A stretch of 64,000 nt of DNA from Haliscomenobacter sp041740695 (GCF_041740695.1 NZ_JBGSLK010000025.1:20010-84009); one strand, 5' to 3'. Counted from the stretch's first letter, positions 33,710 through 42,824 are shown. The notes: a model not told the origin generated them from the letters alone. Numbers and translations: made by a program.

Positions 33710-34729
33710 TTAATTTAAGCTGAGTAAAAAAGCCATACTATCCACTCCATCAGGATAGTCCCAGAGGGCGGGCTCCTGGGATTTTCCAAAGGGGAAAGTT
33801 TTGGTTTTTAATACATTGGGTTGTGCAATGATGCACTGGATCGCTTCGGCGTGGCGCTCTAGTTCATGTTCCACTGTCTCCAGCGAATCGTAATATTCGT
33901 AGTGCAGGGAGGCAATCCGCGAATGCAGGGAAGCTTCTTCAATCATCAGGATGCAGCCATTGGCCTGGTATTGCACTTTATTGAGGATGTAAAGGGCAAA
34001 ATTGTAGTCGAAGTTGTTCTTGTATTTTTGGTGCAAAATAATGTCGCGGTATTCGTGCAAAGCCTCCAAAAGGGGAATAAAATCATACCCCTTGGGCAAG
34101 TACAACTTGGCCACATTGCGGCAACCCAAACCAAAATACCGAAAGACATCGTGCCCCAATTCATGCAGATCATCCTTGCTTTCAGTCCCTGTCAACACGG
34201 CCACCCCATTGCGGTTTTTGCGGATGATATTAGGGTATTTGCTGAAATAGGATTCGAAATAACGCGCCGAATTGTTGCTCCCGGTGGCGATCACCGCATC
34301 CATATCCAGGAGTCGTTCGGTAATTTCAAAATAGGCTGTGGTGGCCGGGTCTATTTTTTCCAACAATTTCAACAAATACGGCAAGAGGTAAGGGTCCTTT
34401 TCCGACAGCTTAATCTTGGCCTTGTGCCCAGCTACAAAAACACACAATACATCGTGGAATCCAACCAGGGGTAAGTTGCCCGCCATGACCAGGCCCACCG
34501 TTTTTATCGCGGTTTCATTGGGAATGGAATACCGGCTCAGCCATTCTTCCAAAGCAGCGGTGGCTAAAAATTGCTCGGCGATGGCAGCGATGGCCCGCTC
34601 CTGGTTTTCGGCGGTGAACCAGGGGTTATGGTACGACGTGCGGTGGATTACGGCTTTTAGGTAGTCGTCTTCGCCGCGTAGATGTTCGCCGAGTTGGATG
34701 AGTGCGTTGAGGCGTTGTGAAAGTTGCAT
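33710..34729 (-). CDS. LuxC-like acyl-CoA/acyl-ester reductase
   Basis: A 339-residue cytoplasmic protein, started at ATG 34729. It resembles the LuxC family (acyl-CoA reductase, aldehyde-dehydrogenase fold). Visible parts: VGLVMAGNLPLVGFHDVLCVFVAGHKAKIKLSEKDPYLLPYL, a nucleotide-binding-like region (about residues 90-130); ATGSNNSARYFESYF; and QANGCILM, whose Cys fits the acyl-acceptor of the family. It probably reduces a long-chain acyl thioester to an aldehyde with NADPH. No luciferase, LuxE or LuxD gene is adjacent, so bioluminescence is not implied. It starts 133 bases after the pseudouridine synthase stop and leads the phosphoesterase gene by six bases. Confidence 0.8.
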   Translation of the reverse strand: MQLSQRLNALIQLGEHLRGEDDYLKAVIHRTSYHNPWFTAENQERAIAAIAEQFLATAALEEWLSRYSIPNETAIKTVGLVMAGNLPLVGFHDVLCVFVAGHKAKIKLSEKDPYLLPYLLKLLEKIDPATTAYFEITERLLDMDAVIATGSNNSARYFESYFSKYPNIIRKNRNGVAVLTGTESKDDLHELGHDVFRYFGLGCRNVAKLYLPKGYDFIPLLEALHEYRDIILHQKYKNNFDYNFALYILNKVQYQANGCILMIEEASLHSRIASLHYEYYDSLETVEHELERHAEAIQCIIAQPNVLKTKTFPFGKSQEPALWDYPDGVDSMAFLLSLN

Positions 34730-34753
34730 GGTAATAATCGGGTTCTTTCCGCC

Positions 34754-34860
34754 AACCGACGGATTCATCCGTGGGAGGCTACTCTATGGTGCCAACCCAC
34801 GAATTCATTCGTGGGCTAGTTTTTATGTGCCTGCCCACGGCTAAAGCCATGGGTTGCGGA
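34754..34860. repeat. Cluster of CCCACG.. small palindromes (REP-like)
   Basis: Three short hairpins in a row: CCGACGGATTCATCCGTGGG, CCCACGAATTCATTCGTGGG and CCCACGGCTAAAGCCATGGG. They lie between the rluD stop and the LuxC-like gene start. The same units occur at 54482-54586. Confidence 0.8.
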
Positions 34861-34861
34861 G

Positions 34862-35962
34862 CTAAAGCTGACTCATGTTCCCTTTGGCCGAAGATTTTCG
34901 GCCTTCCAGGTACACCCGCCAATGTTCCAGGGCCGCTTTAAAATCGTCGGGTAATTCCGATTCAAAGTGCATGAATTTATTGGTGCGGGGATGAACGAAA
35001 CCCAGTGACTTGGCATGCAGGGCGTGCCGAGGCAAGACGTCGAACATGTTGTCAACAAAAGTTTTGTATTTGCTAAAGATTGTGCCCTTCCGAATCTCGT
35101 CGCCACCATACTTTTCATCATTGAATAAGGTATGGCCGAGGTATTTCAGGTGCACCCGGATTTGGTGGGTGCGCCCCGTTTCAAGGGTACATTTGATCAA
35201 ACTCACGTAGTACAAACGTTCAAGTACTTCGTAATGGGTAACGGCCCACTTGCCTTGGTCACCTTCCGGGAAAACTGTAAAATCCTTGCGGAAACGGGGA
35301 TGACGACCCACGTGGGCGTTGATGGTACCCTTATCTTCTTCGGGTTCGCCCCAAACCAGGGCGTAATAAGTCCGCTCGATGGTGTGGAAAAAAAACTGCT
35401 TGGCCAAATGACTGAGCGCAAATTCATTTTTAGCCACCACCAAAAGGCCGGTAGTGTTTTTATCGATGCGGTGTACCAGACCAACCCGTTCCTGAAAATT
35501 GCCGCTTGATAATTGAGTGGGATCCAGCTTGAGGTGATACGCCAGGGCATTGACAAGGGTGCCTCGGAAGTGCCCAACCCCAGGGTGTACGACCAAACCC
35601 GCAGGTTTGTTCACCACCAGTAAGTCCTCGTCCTCGTAGATCACTGTAAGCGGGATATTCTGCGGAACGATGCGGTACTTGTCGGTCGTGGATTTGGGTA
35701 AAATCAGGGTGATTTTTTGCCCGGGTTTGATCTTGAAATTGGGTTTAATCTCTTGGTCATTGACCAGTACTGCTCCGGTTTTGATGGCATTTTGCACCCG
35801 ATTGCGGGATACGTCCCCGATTCGGTCCATCACAAACTTATCTATCCGCAAAGGTGATTGCTTTGCATCAACCTCAATGATCCGATGTTCGTAAAATTCG
35901 TCGCTGAGGTTGTCGGAATACTGATGATTGTTGTCTTCTTGTTCAATTGGTTCCTGCTCCAT
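34862..35962 (-). CDS. rluD: Large-subunit rRNA pseudouridine synthase, RluD type
   Basis: A 366-residue protein. An acidic N-terminus is followed by an S4 RNA-binding domain (about 36-92, RIDKFVMDRIGDVSRNRVQNA) and a catalytic domain (about 105-340). The catalytic Asp is Asp167 in GLVHRIDKNTTGLLV. RTHQIRVHLKYLGHTLFNDE is the RluA-family motif III. It makes pseudouridines, in E. coli at 1911, 1915 and 1917 of 23S rRNA. Target is by family only; RluA-like enzymes with S4 domains also act on tRNA. The stop lies two bases from the repeat cluster. It seems to be a single gene. Confidence 0.92.
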   Translation of the reverse strand: MEQEPIEQEDNNHQYSDNLSDEFYEHRIIEVDAKQSPLRIDKFVMDRIGDVSRNRVQNAIKTGAVLVNDQEIKPNFKIKPGQKITLILPKSTTDKYRIVPQNIPLTVIYEDEDLLVVNKPAGLVVHPGVGHFRGTLVNALAYHLKLDPTQLSSGNFQERVGLVHRIDKNTTGLLVVAKNEFALSHLAKQFFFHTIERTYYALVWGEPEEDKGTINAHVGRHPRFRKDFTVFPEGDQGKWAVTHYEVLERLYYVSLIKCTLETGRTHQIRVHLKYLGHTLFNDEKYGGDEIRKGTIFSKYKTFVDNMFDVLPRHALHAKSLGFVHPRTNKFMHFESELPDDFKAALEHWRVYLEGRKSSAKGNMSQL

Positions 35963-36122
35963 TACTCCGACTCTTGTCCATTTAGCTTACAAAGGTACGC
36001 TTAAGTAAGCACACCTACAAACCCTAGGTTGGGAGATTACATTTTCCTTTTACACATAGATATTTATTTTTTCCTCAACCGTTACAAACCAAAGTGGGGC
36101 AAATTGACGTTCTTTCTGCAAA

Positions 36123-36977
36123 ATGATTTTTATGAACCGAATAAGTTTCAGCCTAGTATGTAGTTTGGGGTTATTGATAGTCAACAATTTACAAGCGCAA
36201 GACAAACCCACTAGCACTCAAAATCAATCCATCAACTTGCGCAATGCCCAAGCCGTTGCTTTTGGTGTACAAGACCAAAGAATGATCGACATGATGATGC
36301 CCTTCGTAAAAGGGGTAGGTCGGGCAAACAGTTTGGACAATCTGCGGGAACAAAGTGTAAAACCTTTCATGATGCCGGTGCGAGAGATCGAACAAGTAGG
36401 CACCGAAATGAGTTACACCCTGGCCGCTTGTCTGGAATTTTACTTTAATCAAGACAACAACTATAAAATCAACCTCAGCCCCGACTTCATCACCCTCAAT
36501 TTGTTGGGGCAGAACCGGGCACTACAATTCAAAGACGCCTTCCAGTTTTTGTCCCAAAATGGCACCGTTGACTCGGCTATTTTACCTTATGGCTCGCAAA
36601 AATTGACCAATGCCGTCTACAACGCCAGCAAGTTTCGCATCACCAATTACCTGCACGTATTCACCCCTTTGACCAAGTCGCTGCAAAAAATCTTTGAACT
36701 GCGGAAGGCCCTGGTACGTGGTAATCCGGTCATTGTGGAATTCAATGCCGATCCTAGTCTGGTGCAAGCCAATGGGAAGGACACCTGGATACCAACGGGT
36801 GCACCTTCGCAAGTTTATCCCATGGCGGTGGTGAGTTTTAATGAGGACAAAAGGATGATCGAATTGATGAGCCCTTGGGGCAGTGACTGGGGTCGCGCGG
36901 GTTACATCTGGATTTCTTACGAGCATTTTGGGCAATTGGCGCAAAACGGATTTGTGGTGCTGCCGGTTGGACAATAA
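36123..36977 (+). CDS. Secreted papain-fold (C1-like) protein lacking the catalytic residues
   Basis: A 284-residue secreted protein (signal peptide RISFSLVCSLGLLIVNNLQA). The layout resembles C1 papain-like peptidases: EQVGTEMSYTLAACLEFYF at the position of the Q..C-x-x-C-W-A-F motif, LFNADPS-like central region, a GxPVI-type VRGNPVIVEF, and MSPWGSDWGRAGYIWIS in place of NSWG..WG..GY. The Cys position of the active site appears as Thr, the His region (VYPMAVVSFN) has no His, and the Asn of NSWG is Ser. All three catalytic residues seem to be gone, so it is probably a non-peptidase binding or inhibitor-like protein. The fold assignment rests on pattern similarity. Confidence 0.65.
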   Translation: MIFMNRISFSLVCSLGLLIVNNLQAQDKPTSTQNQSINLRNAQAVAFGVQDQRMIDMMMPFVKGVGRANSLDNLREQSVKPFMMPVREIEQVGTEMSYTLAACLEFYFNQDNNYKINLSPDFITLNLLGQNRALQFKDAFQFLSQNGTVDSAILPYGSQKLTNAVYNASKFRITNYLHVFTPLTKSLQKIFELRKALVRGNPVIVEFNADPSLVQANGKDTWIPTGAPSQVYPMAVVSFNEDKRMIELMSPWGSDWGRAGYIWISYEHFGQLAQNGFVVLPVGQ

Positions 36978-37025
36978 TAGAAGTACAAAGTCAAAATCAG
37001 GTCTGGACGCGAAGGCTAGTCGTCC

Positions 37026-38141
37026 TTAGGCCATAAGTTTGCGAAACTCCAGCGGCGACATTCCCACCAGCTGTTTAAACGTGGTATTGAATGTCGTCTT
37101 GGAGTTGAATCCCGCCTCAAATCCAATCGCCAGGATATTCAGGTGATCCAGTTTTTGATCTTGCAACAAACGTTTGCTTTCTTCGATGCGGTAAGTGTTG
37201 ATGAATTGGTAAAAATTGCGTTCAAACCCTTGGTTGATCAGGTGGGAAAGTTCGTGGGTGCTACAATGCATCAGTTGAGCCAATTTGGGCAAACTAAGCT
37301 CGGGATCGAGGTAGGGTTTCTGATCCTTCATCAGTGTAAGCAGTTGCTCTTTTTGCAATGGATCAACCTCGATGGCACCCATCTGAGAAAGGTTTTTCTC
37401 CTGGATGATTTCCTTGATTTCAGCCAATTCCTGGGCTACAAACGGGTAAATCTCCTTTTGTTGAATCGCGTAAGCACCCAAATAAAAAGTCCCTAACCAA
37501 TACGCCCAACTCATTTCACCGCCTAGAAAATTGGTATAAAAAACGATCTCAATGATCCACAACAACAGCAAAATGCTGATGACATACCAAAAGTTTTTCA
37601 ACCAATTCAAATCCGTTTCTGCCTGATTCGAACTCACCAATTGTAGGTTCTTTTGGTGCCGCAGGATTTTCACATAACCTAGCAAAAGGTACACGACACA
37701 TTGCAGGAACAGGATTGCAAAAACGACTATTTCAACAATATTCAAAGTTTTGTCCGAGATGCTGATTGCTTTTATCAATTCCAATTTGGCGGCTTTTGAG
37801 TCCAAAAAAGCGGGGACACTTAAAATCAGGATCAAAAAACAGGGTGCAAAATGCCACAAGCTTCGTACATAAAATTGTCGGGAAGCCTGGACAAAATGAA
37901 ACACAGCCAAGTACAATGACGGTGCCACTCCAAAAATAAACAGGTCAAAAATATTGAAGAGGTGCGGATGCTTCAGGTAGGCTCCGGACATCATCAAGGC
38001 ATCGTCCAATTGTAAAAAACTGACAAAAACCAAAAATAAGGCCAGCCAACGGTTGGCCAATGTGTTCGTATGGCGGCTTTTTAACAGCAATACAAAAGCC
38101 AAATAAATGAAGCTACCTGCACAAAGCGCATTGATGATCAT
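37026..38141 (-). CDS. AraC-family regulator with N-terminal membrane domain
   Basis: A 371-residue protein. Residues 1-225 hold seven hydrophobic helices (from SFIYLAFVLLL to EMSWAYWLGTFYLGAYAI), as in Bacteroidota membrane-bound AraC regulators. The C-terminal ~100 residues are an AraC/XylS DNA-binding domain with two helix-turn-helices (LSLPKLAQLMHCSTHELSHL and LNILAIGFEAGFNSKTTFN). It likely senses a membrane or lipid-borne signal and controls nearby genes. A 15-bp perfect inverted repeat starts 4 bases upstream of its start and would suit autoregulation. It follows the serine hydrolase gene on the same strand. Confidence 0.9.
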   Translation of the reverse strand: MIINALCAGSFIYLAFVLLLKSRHTNTLANRWLALFLVFVSFLQLDDALMMSGAYLKHPHLFNIFDLFIFGVAPSLYLAVFHFVQASRQFYVRSLWHFAPCFLILILSVPAFLDSKAAKLELIKAISISDKTLNIVEIVVFAILFLQCVVYLLLGYVKILRHQKNLQLVSSNQAETDLNWLKNFWYVISILLLLWIIEIVFYTNFLGGEMSWAYWLGTFYLGAYAIQQKEIYPFVAQELAEIKEIIQEKNLSQMGAIEVDPLQKEQLLTLMKDQKPYLDPELSLPKLAQLMHCSTHELSHLINQGFERNFYQFINTYRIEESKRLLQDQKLDHLNILAIGFEAGFNSKTTFNTTFKQLVGMSPLEFRKLMA

Positions 38142-38145
38142 GATG

Positions 38146-38195
38146 GTTTCCTGGTCAAATTCTGGCTAAATATAATTGACATTTGACCAGGAAAC
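38146..38195 (-). promoter_or_regulatory. 15-bp perfect inverted repeat upstream of the AraC-type gene (operator or terminator)
   Basis: Arms GTTTCCTGGTCAAAT and ATTTGACCAGGAAAC separated by 20 bases with the T/A-rich centre CTAAATATAATTGACA. The repeat starts 4 bases before the start codon. No T tract follows, so an operator is more likely than a terminator. It also lies just after the serine hydrolase stop. Confidence 0.6.
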
Positions 38196-38211
38196 TTTAG
38201 TAAAGAAATAT

Positions 38212-39363
38212 TTAACGCAGCAATAACAACAGATCATTGTTCAAGGCGGTACGCGCCTCCGCTTCGGCTTTACTGCCGCCATTGTAACTGTTGTAACAAA
38301 CCACCAGCACCAACTTTTTCTCTTTGTCCAAGATCAAGCTGCAATTAAATCCCCCGGTTCCGCCATCATGAAACAACAAAGTACCCGTTTGATCCGCAGT
38401 TTTTATCTGGTGCCAACCTAGACATACTTCGACCGACTCAGTCAAGTTTTTGGCATTTTTTAAGGTAGACACCTGAGCAGTGCTCATGGCCCGACCAAGT
38501 GGAGTATTGGGTGGATTGATGCACGCAGCACCGTATTTGAGCAGGTCGCTGGTGGTTGAACGCAAAATCCCTGCGCCATCCAATGCCCCCAGGCTTTCCC
38601 ACAAGTCCACTTTTTTTCCACCCCGGTGGCCATCGGCCATACGGGTTTTTTCCTCGCTGCTCAATTTGGCTTTGGTTTCAAACAAACCTAGTGGCTCACA
38701 TACTTTTGTTTGCAAGTAATCGCCATAAGTCGTTTTGTTTTCTCTCGCCAAAATTGTCCCCGCCAAGCCCATAGCGGTGTTGGAATACTCATACCTGGTG
38801 CCGGGTGTAGCATTCAATTTTCCTTTTTCCAAATAATCGAACAACTTGGCTTCGCTGTACCGGGCCAATTCCTTGGCATCATCGTTCAACAACAAATTCA
38901 GGTTGCTGGGGAAATAGGCGATGCCTGATGAGTGGTTGAGAATCTGTTTAAAATTAACAGTTACCCCGCCCTTACTCAAAGCCGGAATTGAACTGGGTAA
39001 AAAAGGCTGGATGGGGCTATCCAAACTCAGTCCTTGCTCATTCAACCATTGCACCATCGCCGCAGCAGTAAAGGTTTTGGTGATGGAGCCGATTTCAAAA
39101 AAGGTATGGGCATCCGGGACTTGTTTGCCCCCTTTTTTGATTTCCCCATAGCCATAGGTGCTACTTTCTCCGTCTTTCCAAAACCCGACCGTCATGCCCA
39201 CGGTATTGAGGCCATTGCGGTGCTTTTGGATCAAAGCGTCTACGTCTTTGTCCAATTGGCTGGATAATGGGTTGTTGCTCAGCTCGGCGGGAGCGATGGG
39301 GTCTTTGGTACAGCCCAGGATCGATCCAGCGACCAATAGGCCAATTACAATTGCATTTTTCAT
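38212..39363 (-). CDS. Serine-type hydrolase lipoprotein (beta-lactamase class C/D-Ala-D-Ala carboxypeptidase-like)
   Basis: A 383-residue protein started at ATG 39363, giving a lipoprotein signal (MKNAIVIGLLVAGSILGC) with the lipobox ILGC. The catalytic Ser and Lys are in GSITKTF (SxxK), and YEYSN is the second motif (YxN). The third (H/K-x-G) may be the HDGGTGG segment near residue 345. The family includes beta-lactamases, esterases and D-amino-peptidases; I cannot choose. The upstream in-frame codons (LLLSKNTSD) do not fit a signal peptide. Located between the AraC gene and a propeller lipoprotein gene on the same strand, so it may be part of their regulon. Confidence 0.87.
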   Translation of the reverse strand: MKNAIVIGLLVAGSILGCTKDPIAPAELSNNPLSSQLDKDVDALIQKHRNGLNTVGMTVGFWKDGESSTYGYGEIKKGGKQVPDAHTFFEIGSITKTFTAAAMVQWLNEQGLSLDSPIQPFLPSSIPALSKGGVTVNFKQILNHSSGIAYFPSNLNLLLNDDAKELARYSEAKLFDYLEKGKLNATPGTRYEYSNTAMGLAGTILARENKTTYGDYLQTKVCEPLGLFETKAKLSSEEKTRMADGHRGGKKVDLWESLGALDGAGILRSTTSDLLKYGAACINPPNTPLGRAMSTAQVSTLKNAKNLTESVEVCLGWHQIKTADQTGTLLFHDGGTGGFNCSLILDKEKKLVLVVCYNSYNGGSKAEAEARTALNNDLLLLLR

Positions 39364-39455
39364 GTCGGATGTATTTTTCGACAAAAGAAGCCGCAATTGC
39401 TGGCTGGAGTGTTCGGATGGATCGAAGCGAACGTTAAAGAAAAGCTAAATCAAGT

Positions 39456-40766
39456 TTATTTCTCAAACTCCACAATGTGCTCCGAACGATACGCTCCCAA
39501 ATCGGAATACTTAAAAAACAAACGCGCCCGTTTGCCCAGTCGCAAACAGGTGTTTTTGTTGGCAATGTCCTCCGGCGTATTCATCGGCTGCAAAGATGGG
39601 TACCACAGGATATGCCCAGGGCGTTTGAGCAACAATTTGGGTTTGCTCCATTTTTGGGAATTGGCCCCTTTGCTCAAATCCTGATTGGTATTGAAAGAAA
39701 TGTACAATTCGTCTCCCTCCCAGGATGGGCCTTCCACCTTGCCCATGAGCATTACCCAACAATTGAGGTAAGTATTCCAACTCACCGAAGGGCCCCAATG
39801 GAATTGACCTTTGGGTGAGGAAGCCGGGCCACCGCCCGCATCGCGGGGAATTTGTAGGGATTCAACTGGCGCTCCAATGCCATTGTATGGCCGCGTAAAA
39901 GCCTGACCATCCCAACGTTTGGCTTTACCAACCGGATTGTCCAAATCGCTCAACTTGATTCGGGCCACGCTGATGCACTGCCCACTCCATTCTTTGGTAG
40001 GGTCGTACGCAGTGGAATCATAGCCTCCGGGAAACCCGTATTCGCCATAAAACAAGTACAAATAATCGCCACTGGCGACCGCCGAGGGGTCCCCTACTCC
40101 ACCCGCGAAGGTATTCGAGGTATTGAATGGTTTGAGAATCATGCGGGGCTGGAGGTCTTCTAGGAACAAGCCGCGGTTGTCCCAACTGCGCCCACCATCC
40201 AGTGATTTCATGATGCCAATGCGGCAGACCGCTGCAGGCGAGGCCGGGCCAGTAAGGCCGCGGGGCCATCTGTAGTTGATGTACCCTTCGCCAGTACTGG
40301 AATCATAAGGCAGGGTTTGAGGGTAATTTTCGTTGTGGTACACGGCATAAAGTGTCCGGCCGCTGGGGTCTTTGGCGTCCTGATATACCGTTTCAAACCA
40401 GGCGGCACCGTGGAGCCCTGGCGTGCCAATCGGTGCGTTTTTGGGCATGCGCGGCTCGGTGAAATCTTCTTTTTTGCTGCTAAACGCTTCGTCCGCATTG
40501 CGACCACTGGCAAATTTCAGGTCGCGGGCATCGCCCCAGAGAGGGTCTTCGCCGTATTTGCCGGGAAAGATGCGGAAGGTATCGCCAATCCAGGCTTCGG
40601 CCATGTTACAATCCACAAAGGAATTGAAATAAAAGGTGTCGGCGGCGAGGAGTTTGAATTGGGGCTCAGCGGCGCTTTCTTTGGGCACTGGGATACAACT
40701 TTCAGCCAAAAAAATGCTCAGCAGCAGCAACACTGCCACTTGGTGGAGGAGGGTAAACTTGCGCAT
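39456..40766 (-). CDS. Secreted lipoprotein with a beta-propeller resembling sialidase/GH43 folds
   Basis: A 436-residue protein with a type II signal peptide (TLLHQVAVLLLLSIFLAESC; lipobox LAESC). The mature part has several beta-propeller-like segments: MKSLDGGRSWDNRG (an Asp-box-like S-x-D-x-G-x-x-W), DYLYLFYGEYGFPGG, and HWGPSVSWNTYLNCWVMLMG. This pattern resembles sialidase-like or GH43/GH32 five-blade propellers, but no catalytic residues are certain. It may be a carbohydrate-active or carbohydrate-binding lipoprotein. It is followed on the same strand by the serine hydrolase gene. Function unknown; Asp-box is the strongest clue. Confidence 0.65.
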   Translation of the reverse strand: MRKFTLLHQVAVLLLLSIFLAESCIPVPKESAAEPQFKLLAADTFYFNSFVDCNMAEAWIGDTFRIFPGKYGEDPLWGDARDLKFASGRNADEAFSSKKEDFTEPRMPKNAPIGTPGLHGAAWFETVYQDAKDPSGRTLYAVYHNENYPQTLPYDSSTGEGYINYRWPRGLTGPASPAAVCRIGIMKSLDGGRSWDNRGLFLEDLQPRMILKPFNTSNTFAGGVGDPSAVASGDYLYLFYGEYGFPGGYDSTAYDPTKEWSGQCISVARIKLSDLDNPVGKAKRWDGQAFTRPYNGIGAPVESLQIPRDAGGGPASSPKGQFHWGPSVSWNTYLNCWVMLMGKVEGPSWEGDELYISFNTNQDLSKGANSQKWSKPKLLLKRPGHILWYPSLQPMNTPEDIANKNTCLRLGKRARLFFKYSDLGAYRSEHIVEFEK

Positions 40767-40934
40767 GGTGTAGGTTTTCTGATTTTTAGAAAACTAAGGA
40801 ATGTGGGTTGGATGAGCAAGAATCCGAGTGGTATTTTTACGAGAATTTTGAAGCAGAGGTGACATCCACAGCCGTGCGTCTCGACCATGCCAGATTCTAC
40901 TTCCAAATCTAGAACTGATCGACCCTGCCACCCC

Positions 40935-41906
40935 TCATTCCAACTTAAACCGCCAAATGTCCCTTACATCTCCCATCGAATCATCAAAGCCAAGGCCCCA
41001 ATAACCAGCATCCCCAATGCTAAAACTAACGCCCACTGCCCGAAGTTGGGGGCTTGAAGCTACTGCTCGCCAACGATCCTTCACTTTGTCGTATTCCCAC
41101 CAATCATAGATGTAATACTTGGGATCGGCGCCCAGACCTTTGCTTCCATTTCCGGCATAGATTTTATCTTTGAGGACAAAAATGCCCGCACCATACCGTG
41201 GAGTTCCCGGGCAATCGGCTAGTTGTTTCCATTTGTCCAGGGCGGGATCATATTCCCACCATTGTCGCCCTGGACTGAGCCCTGGGCCCGCCAAACCAAG
41301 GTAAGCTTTAGCACCCAGGCCTATCCCTGCAGCAAATGAGCATGGACCACCGGGAAAATCAGTTTTTCTCGTCCAGGTTTTGGTGAGTGGGTCGTATTCC
41401 CACCAATCACTCAATTGCATTTGTGCACCCGACCCCGCCAGATGGGTCCAGCCAGTGCCCAGGTAAGCTTTATTACCCAGGGTGAGTACTGTGGCGCTGG
41501 TTCTTGGGGGCCCCGGAAAATCTGGCAAATGCGTCCAGGCATTCTGTGCAGGGTCATACTCCCAAAAGTCATTCAGGTCGCCCGTGGAGTCGCGCCCGGC
41601 GAGCACGTATCCTTTGCCTTGCAGGGAGAACCCCAGGGCTTGCGAACGCCCGCGAGGCAAATCCGCTATTTTTGTCCATTGGTTTGTGGAAGGGGTATAA
41701 GCATAAAAATCCTTTGCCCAAAGGGTACCTGCACCAATAAAGATTATATTGTTTAGTACAAAAGCGACACTGCCGGGGTGGGAAACATCTGGAAAGTCCG
41801 TTACTTTTTCCCATACCCCAAGTGGCAGTTGTACCTCCTTTTCTTTTTTGGAACAACTGTACAATGCAGTCAAGCCGAGCAATAAACAAAATATACAGCG
41901 GCCCAT
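40935..41906 (-). CDS. Kelch-repeat lipoprotein
   Basis: A 323-residue protein started at ATG 41906 with a lipoprotein signal (CIFCLLLGLTALYSC). About six kelch-like blades follow, each with a pattern such as FWEYDPAQNAWTHLPDFPG or DWWEYDPLTKTWTRKTDFPG at ~47-residue spacing, ending with IWRFKLE. A six-bladed beta-propeller is expected. Kelch propellers in Bacteroidota can be sialic-acid mutarotases (NanM-like) or simply sugar- or protein-binding domains; no catalytic residue is visible. It precedes the isomerase gene region on the same strand, separated by 22 bases. Confidence 0.8.
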   Translation of the reverse strand: MGRCIFCLLLGLTALYSCSKKEKEVQLPLGVWEKVTDFPDVSHPGSVAFVLNNIIFIGAGTLWAKDFYAYTPSTNQWTKIADLPRGRSQALGFSLQGKGYVLAGRDSTGDLNDFWEYDPAQNAWTHLPDFPGPPRTSATVLTLGNKAYLGTGWTHLAGSGAQMQLSDWWEYDPLTKTWTRKTDFPGGPCSFAAGIGLGAKAYLGLAGPGLSPGRQWWEYDPALDKWKQLADCPGTPRYGAGIFVLKDKIYAGNGSKGLGADPKYYIYDWWEYDKVKDRWRAVASSPQLRAVGVSFSIGDAGYWGLGFDDSMGDVRDIWRFKLE

Positions 41907-41933
41907 GGACAAAGGATTGTTGAGGTGAATTTA

Positions 41934-42776
41934 CTACTTCAACGCCTTCAAATACGCCACACTCTTGGGCACATTCACCATCTCATAATTGCTTTCGTCC
42001 TCGATGAAACAATGTTTCACGCCTCCTTTTTTCGCCGCTTTGAGGATGCCCCGAAAATCGGCTTGACCTGTCCCCAGCACCACGTCATTTTCAGCGGGCG
42101 TATGTCCAGTGTTGTCACCAGCAATACCTTTTCGCAGGTCTTTCAAGTGCAATAACTTCCAACGACCCTTGTATTTTTTCAACAAAGCAACCGGATCGCC
42201 TCCGCCGTGTATGGTCCACAGCACGTCCATTTCAAAAGAGACGTATTCCGGATTGGTGTTTTTGATGATGTAGTCCATCAGGGTACCATCTTCGTAAGGG
42301 CGGAATTCGTAACCATGGTCGTGGTAACAAAGCGTAAGGCCATTTTCTTTCAGCACTTTGCCAGCAGTGTTAAAATCCACTACTGCTTTTTTGGCCTCCT
42401 CAATGGTGAAGTCATTGCCTTTGTGAGGAATCCAGGCGCACATCACGTAGGAAGCACCGAGGATTTTGGCCGTTTTGACCACCGCCATCGGGTCTTTCAC
42501 CAATTGTTCGTAACCCGCGCCCGTGGAGGGAATTTTGATGCCCCGGTCATCACAGGCTTTGCGGAAGTCTTCCGGACTCATGCCCCTTGGAGCGCCCCCT
42601 TCAATTTCGGTGAAACCAAACATTTTAATCGTGTCCAGCGCCTTCATGGCATGGAGCGGAAAACTGCGGCGGAAGGTGTACGTTTGTACCCCTAATGGGA
42701 AGCCGTAAATGGATTTTTGGGCCTGGATTTCGCCGAGGCACAAGATTGAGAGCAGTAAGAACAGGTATTTTTGCAT
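41934..42776 (-). CDS. Secreted sugar phosphate isomerase/epimerase-like TIM-barrel protein
   Basis: A 280-residue protein with a signal peptide (YLFLLLSILCLGEIQAQ). The AP-endonuclease-2/xylose isomerase-like TIM barrel is seen in GVQTYTFRRSFPLHAMKALDTI, FTEIEGGAPRGM, LCYHDHGYEFRP (metal-binding His and Asp), VSFEMDVLWTIHGGGDP and LLHLKDLRKG (His). A Glu in CFIEDESNYE completes a typical metal set. It lies 48 bases after the GMC oxidoreductase stop and is likely co-transcribed with it. Being exported, it may act on a keto-sugar released or made by the oxidoreductase in the periplasm; that role is inference. Confidence 0.85.
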   Translation of the reverse strand: MQKYLFLLLSILCLGEIQAQKSIYGFPLGVQTYTFRRSFPLHAMKALDTIKMFGFTEIEGGAPRGMSPEDFRKACDDRGIKIPSTGAGYEQLVKDPMAVVKTAKILGASYVMCAWIPHKGNDFTIEEAKKAVVDFNTAGKVLKENGLTLCYHDHGYEFRPYEDGTLMDYIIKNTNPEYVSFEMDVLWTIHGGGDPVALLKKYKGRWKLLHLKDLRKGIAGDNTGHTPAENDVVLGTGQADFRGILKAAKKGGVKHCFIEDESNYEMVNVPKSVAYLKALK

Positions 42777-42824
42777 GATTGATTAGTTGAAAAGGTTGTG
42801 TTTCGGCTACGCTCAACAACCCAA

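Noticed and set aside
33710..34729. LuxC-like gene as evidence for a bioluminescence operon
   Set aside because: No luxAB, luxD or luxE is present; stand-alone acyl reductases are common in Bacteroidota.
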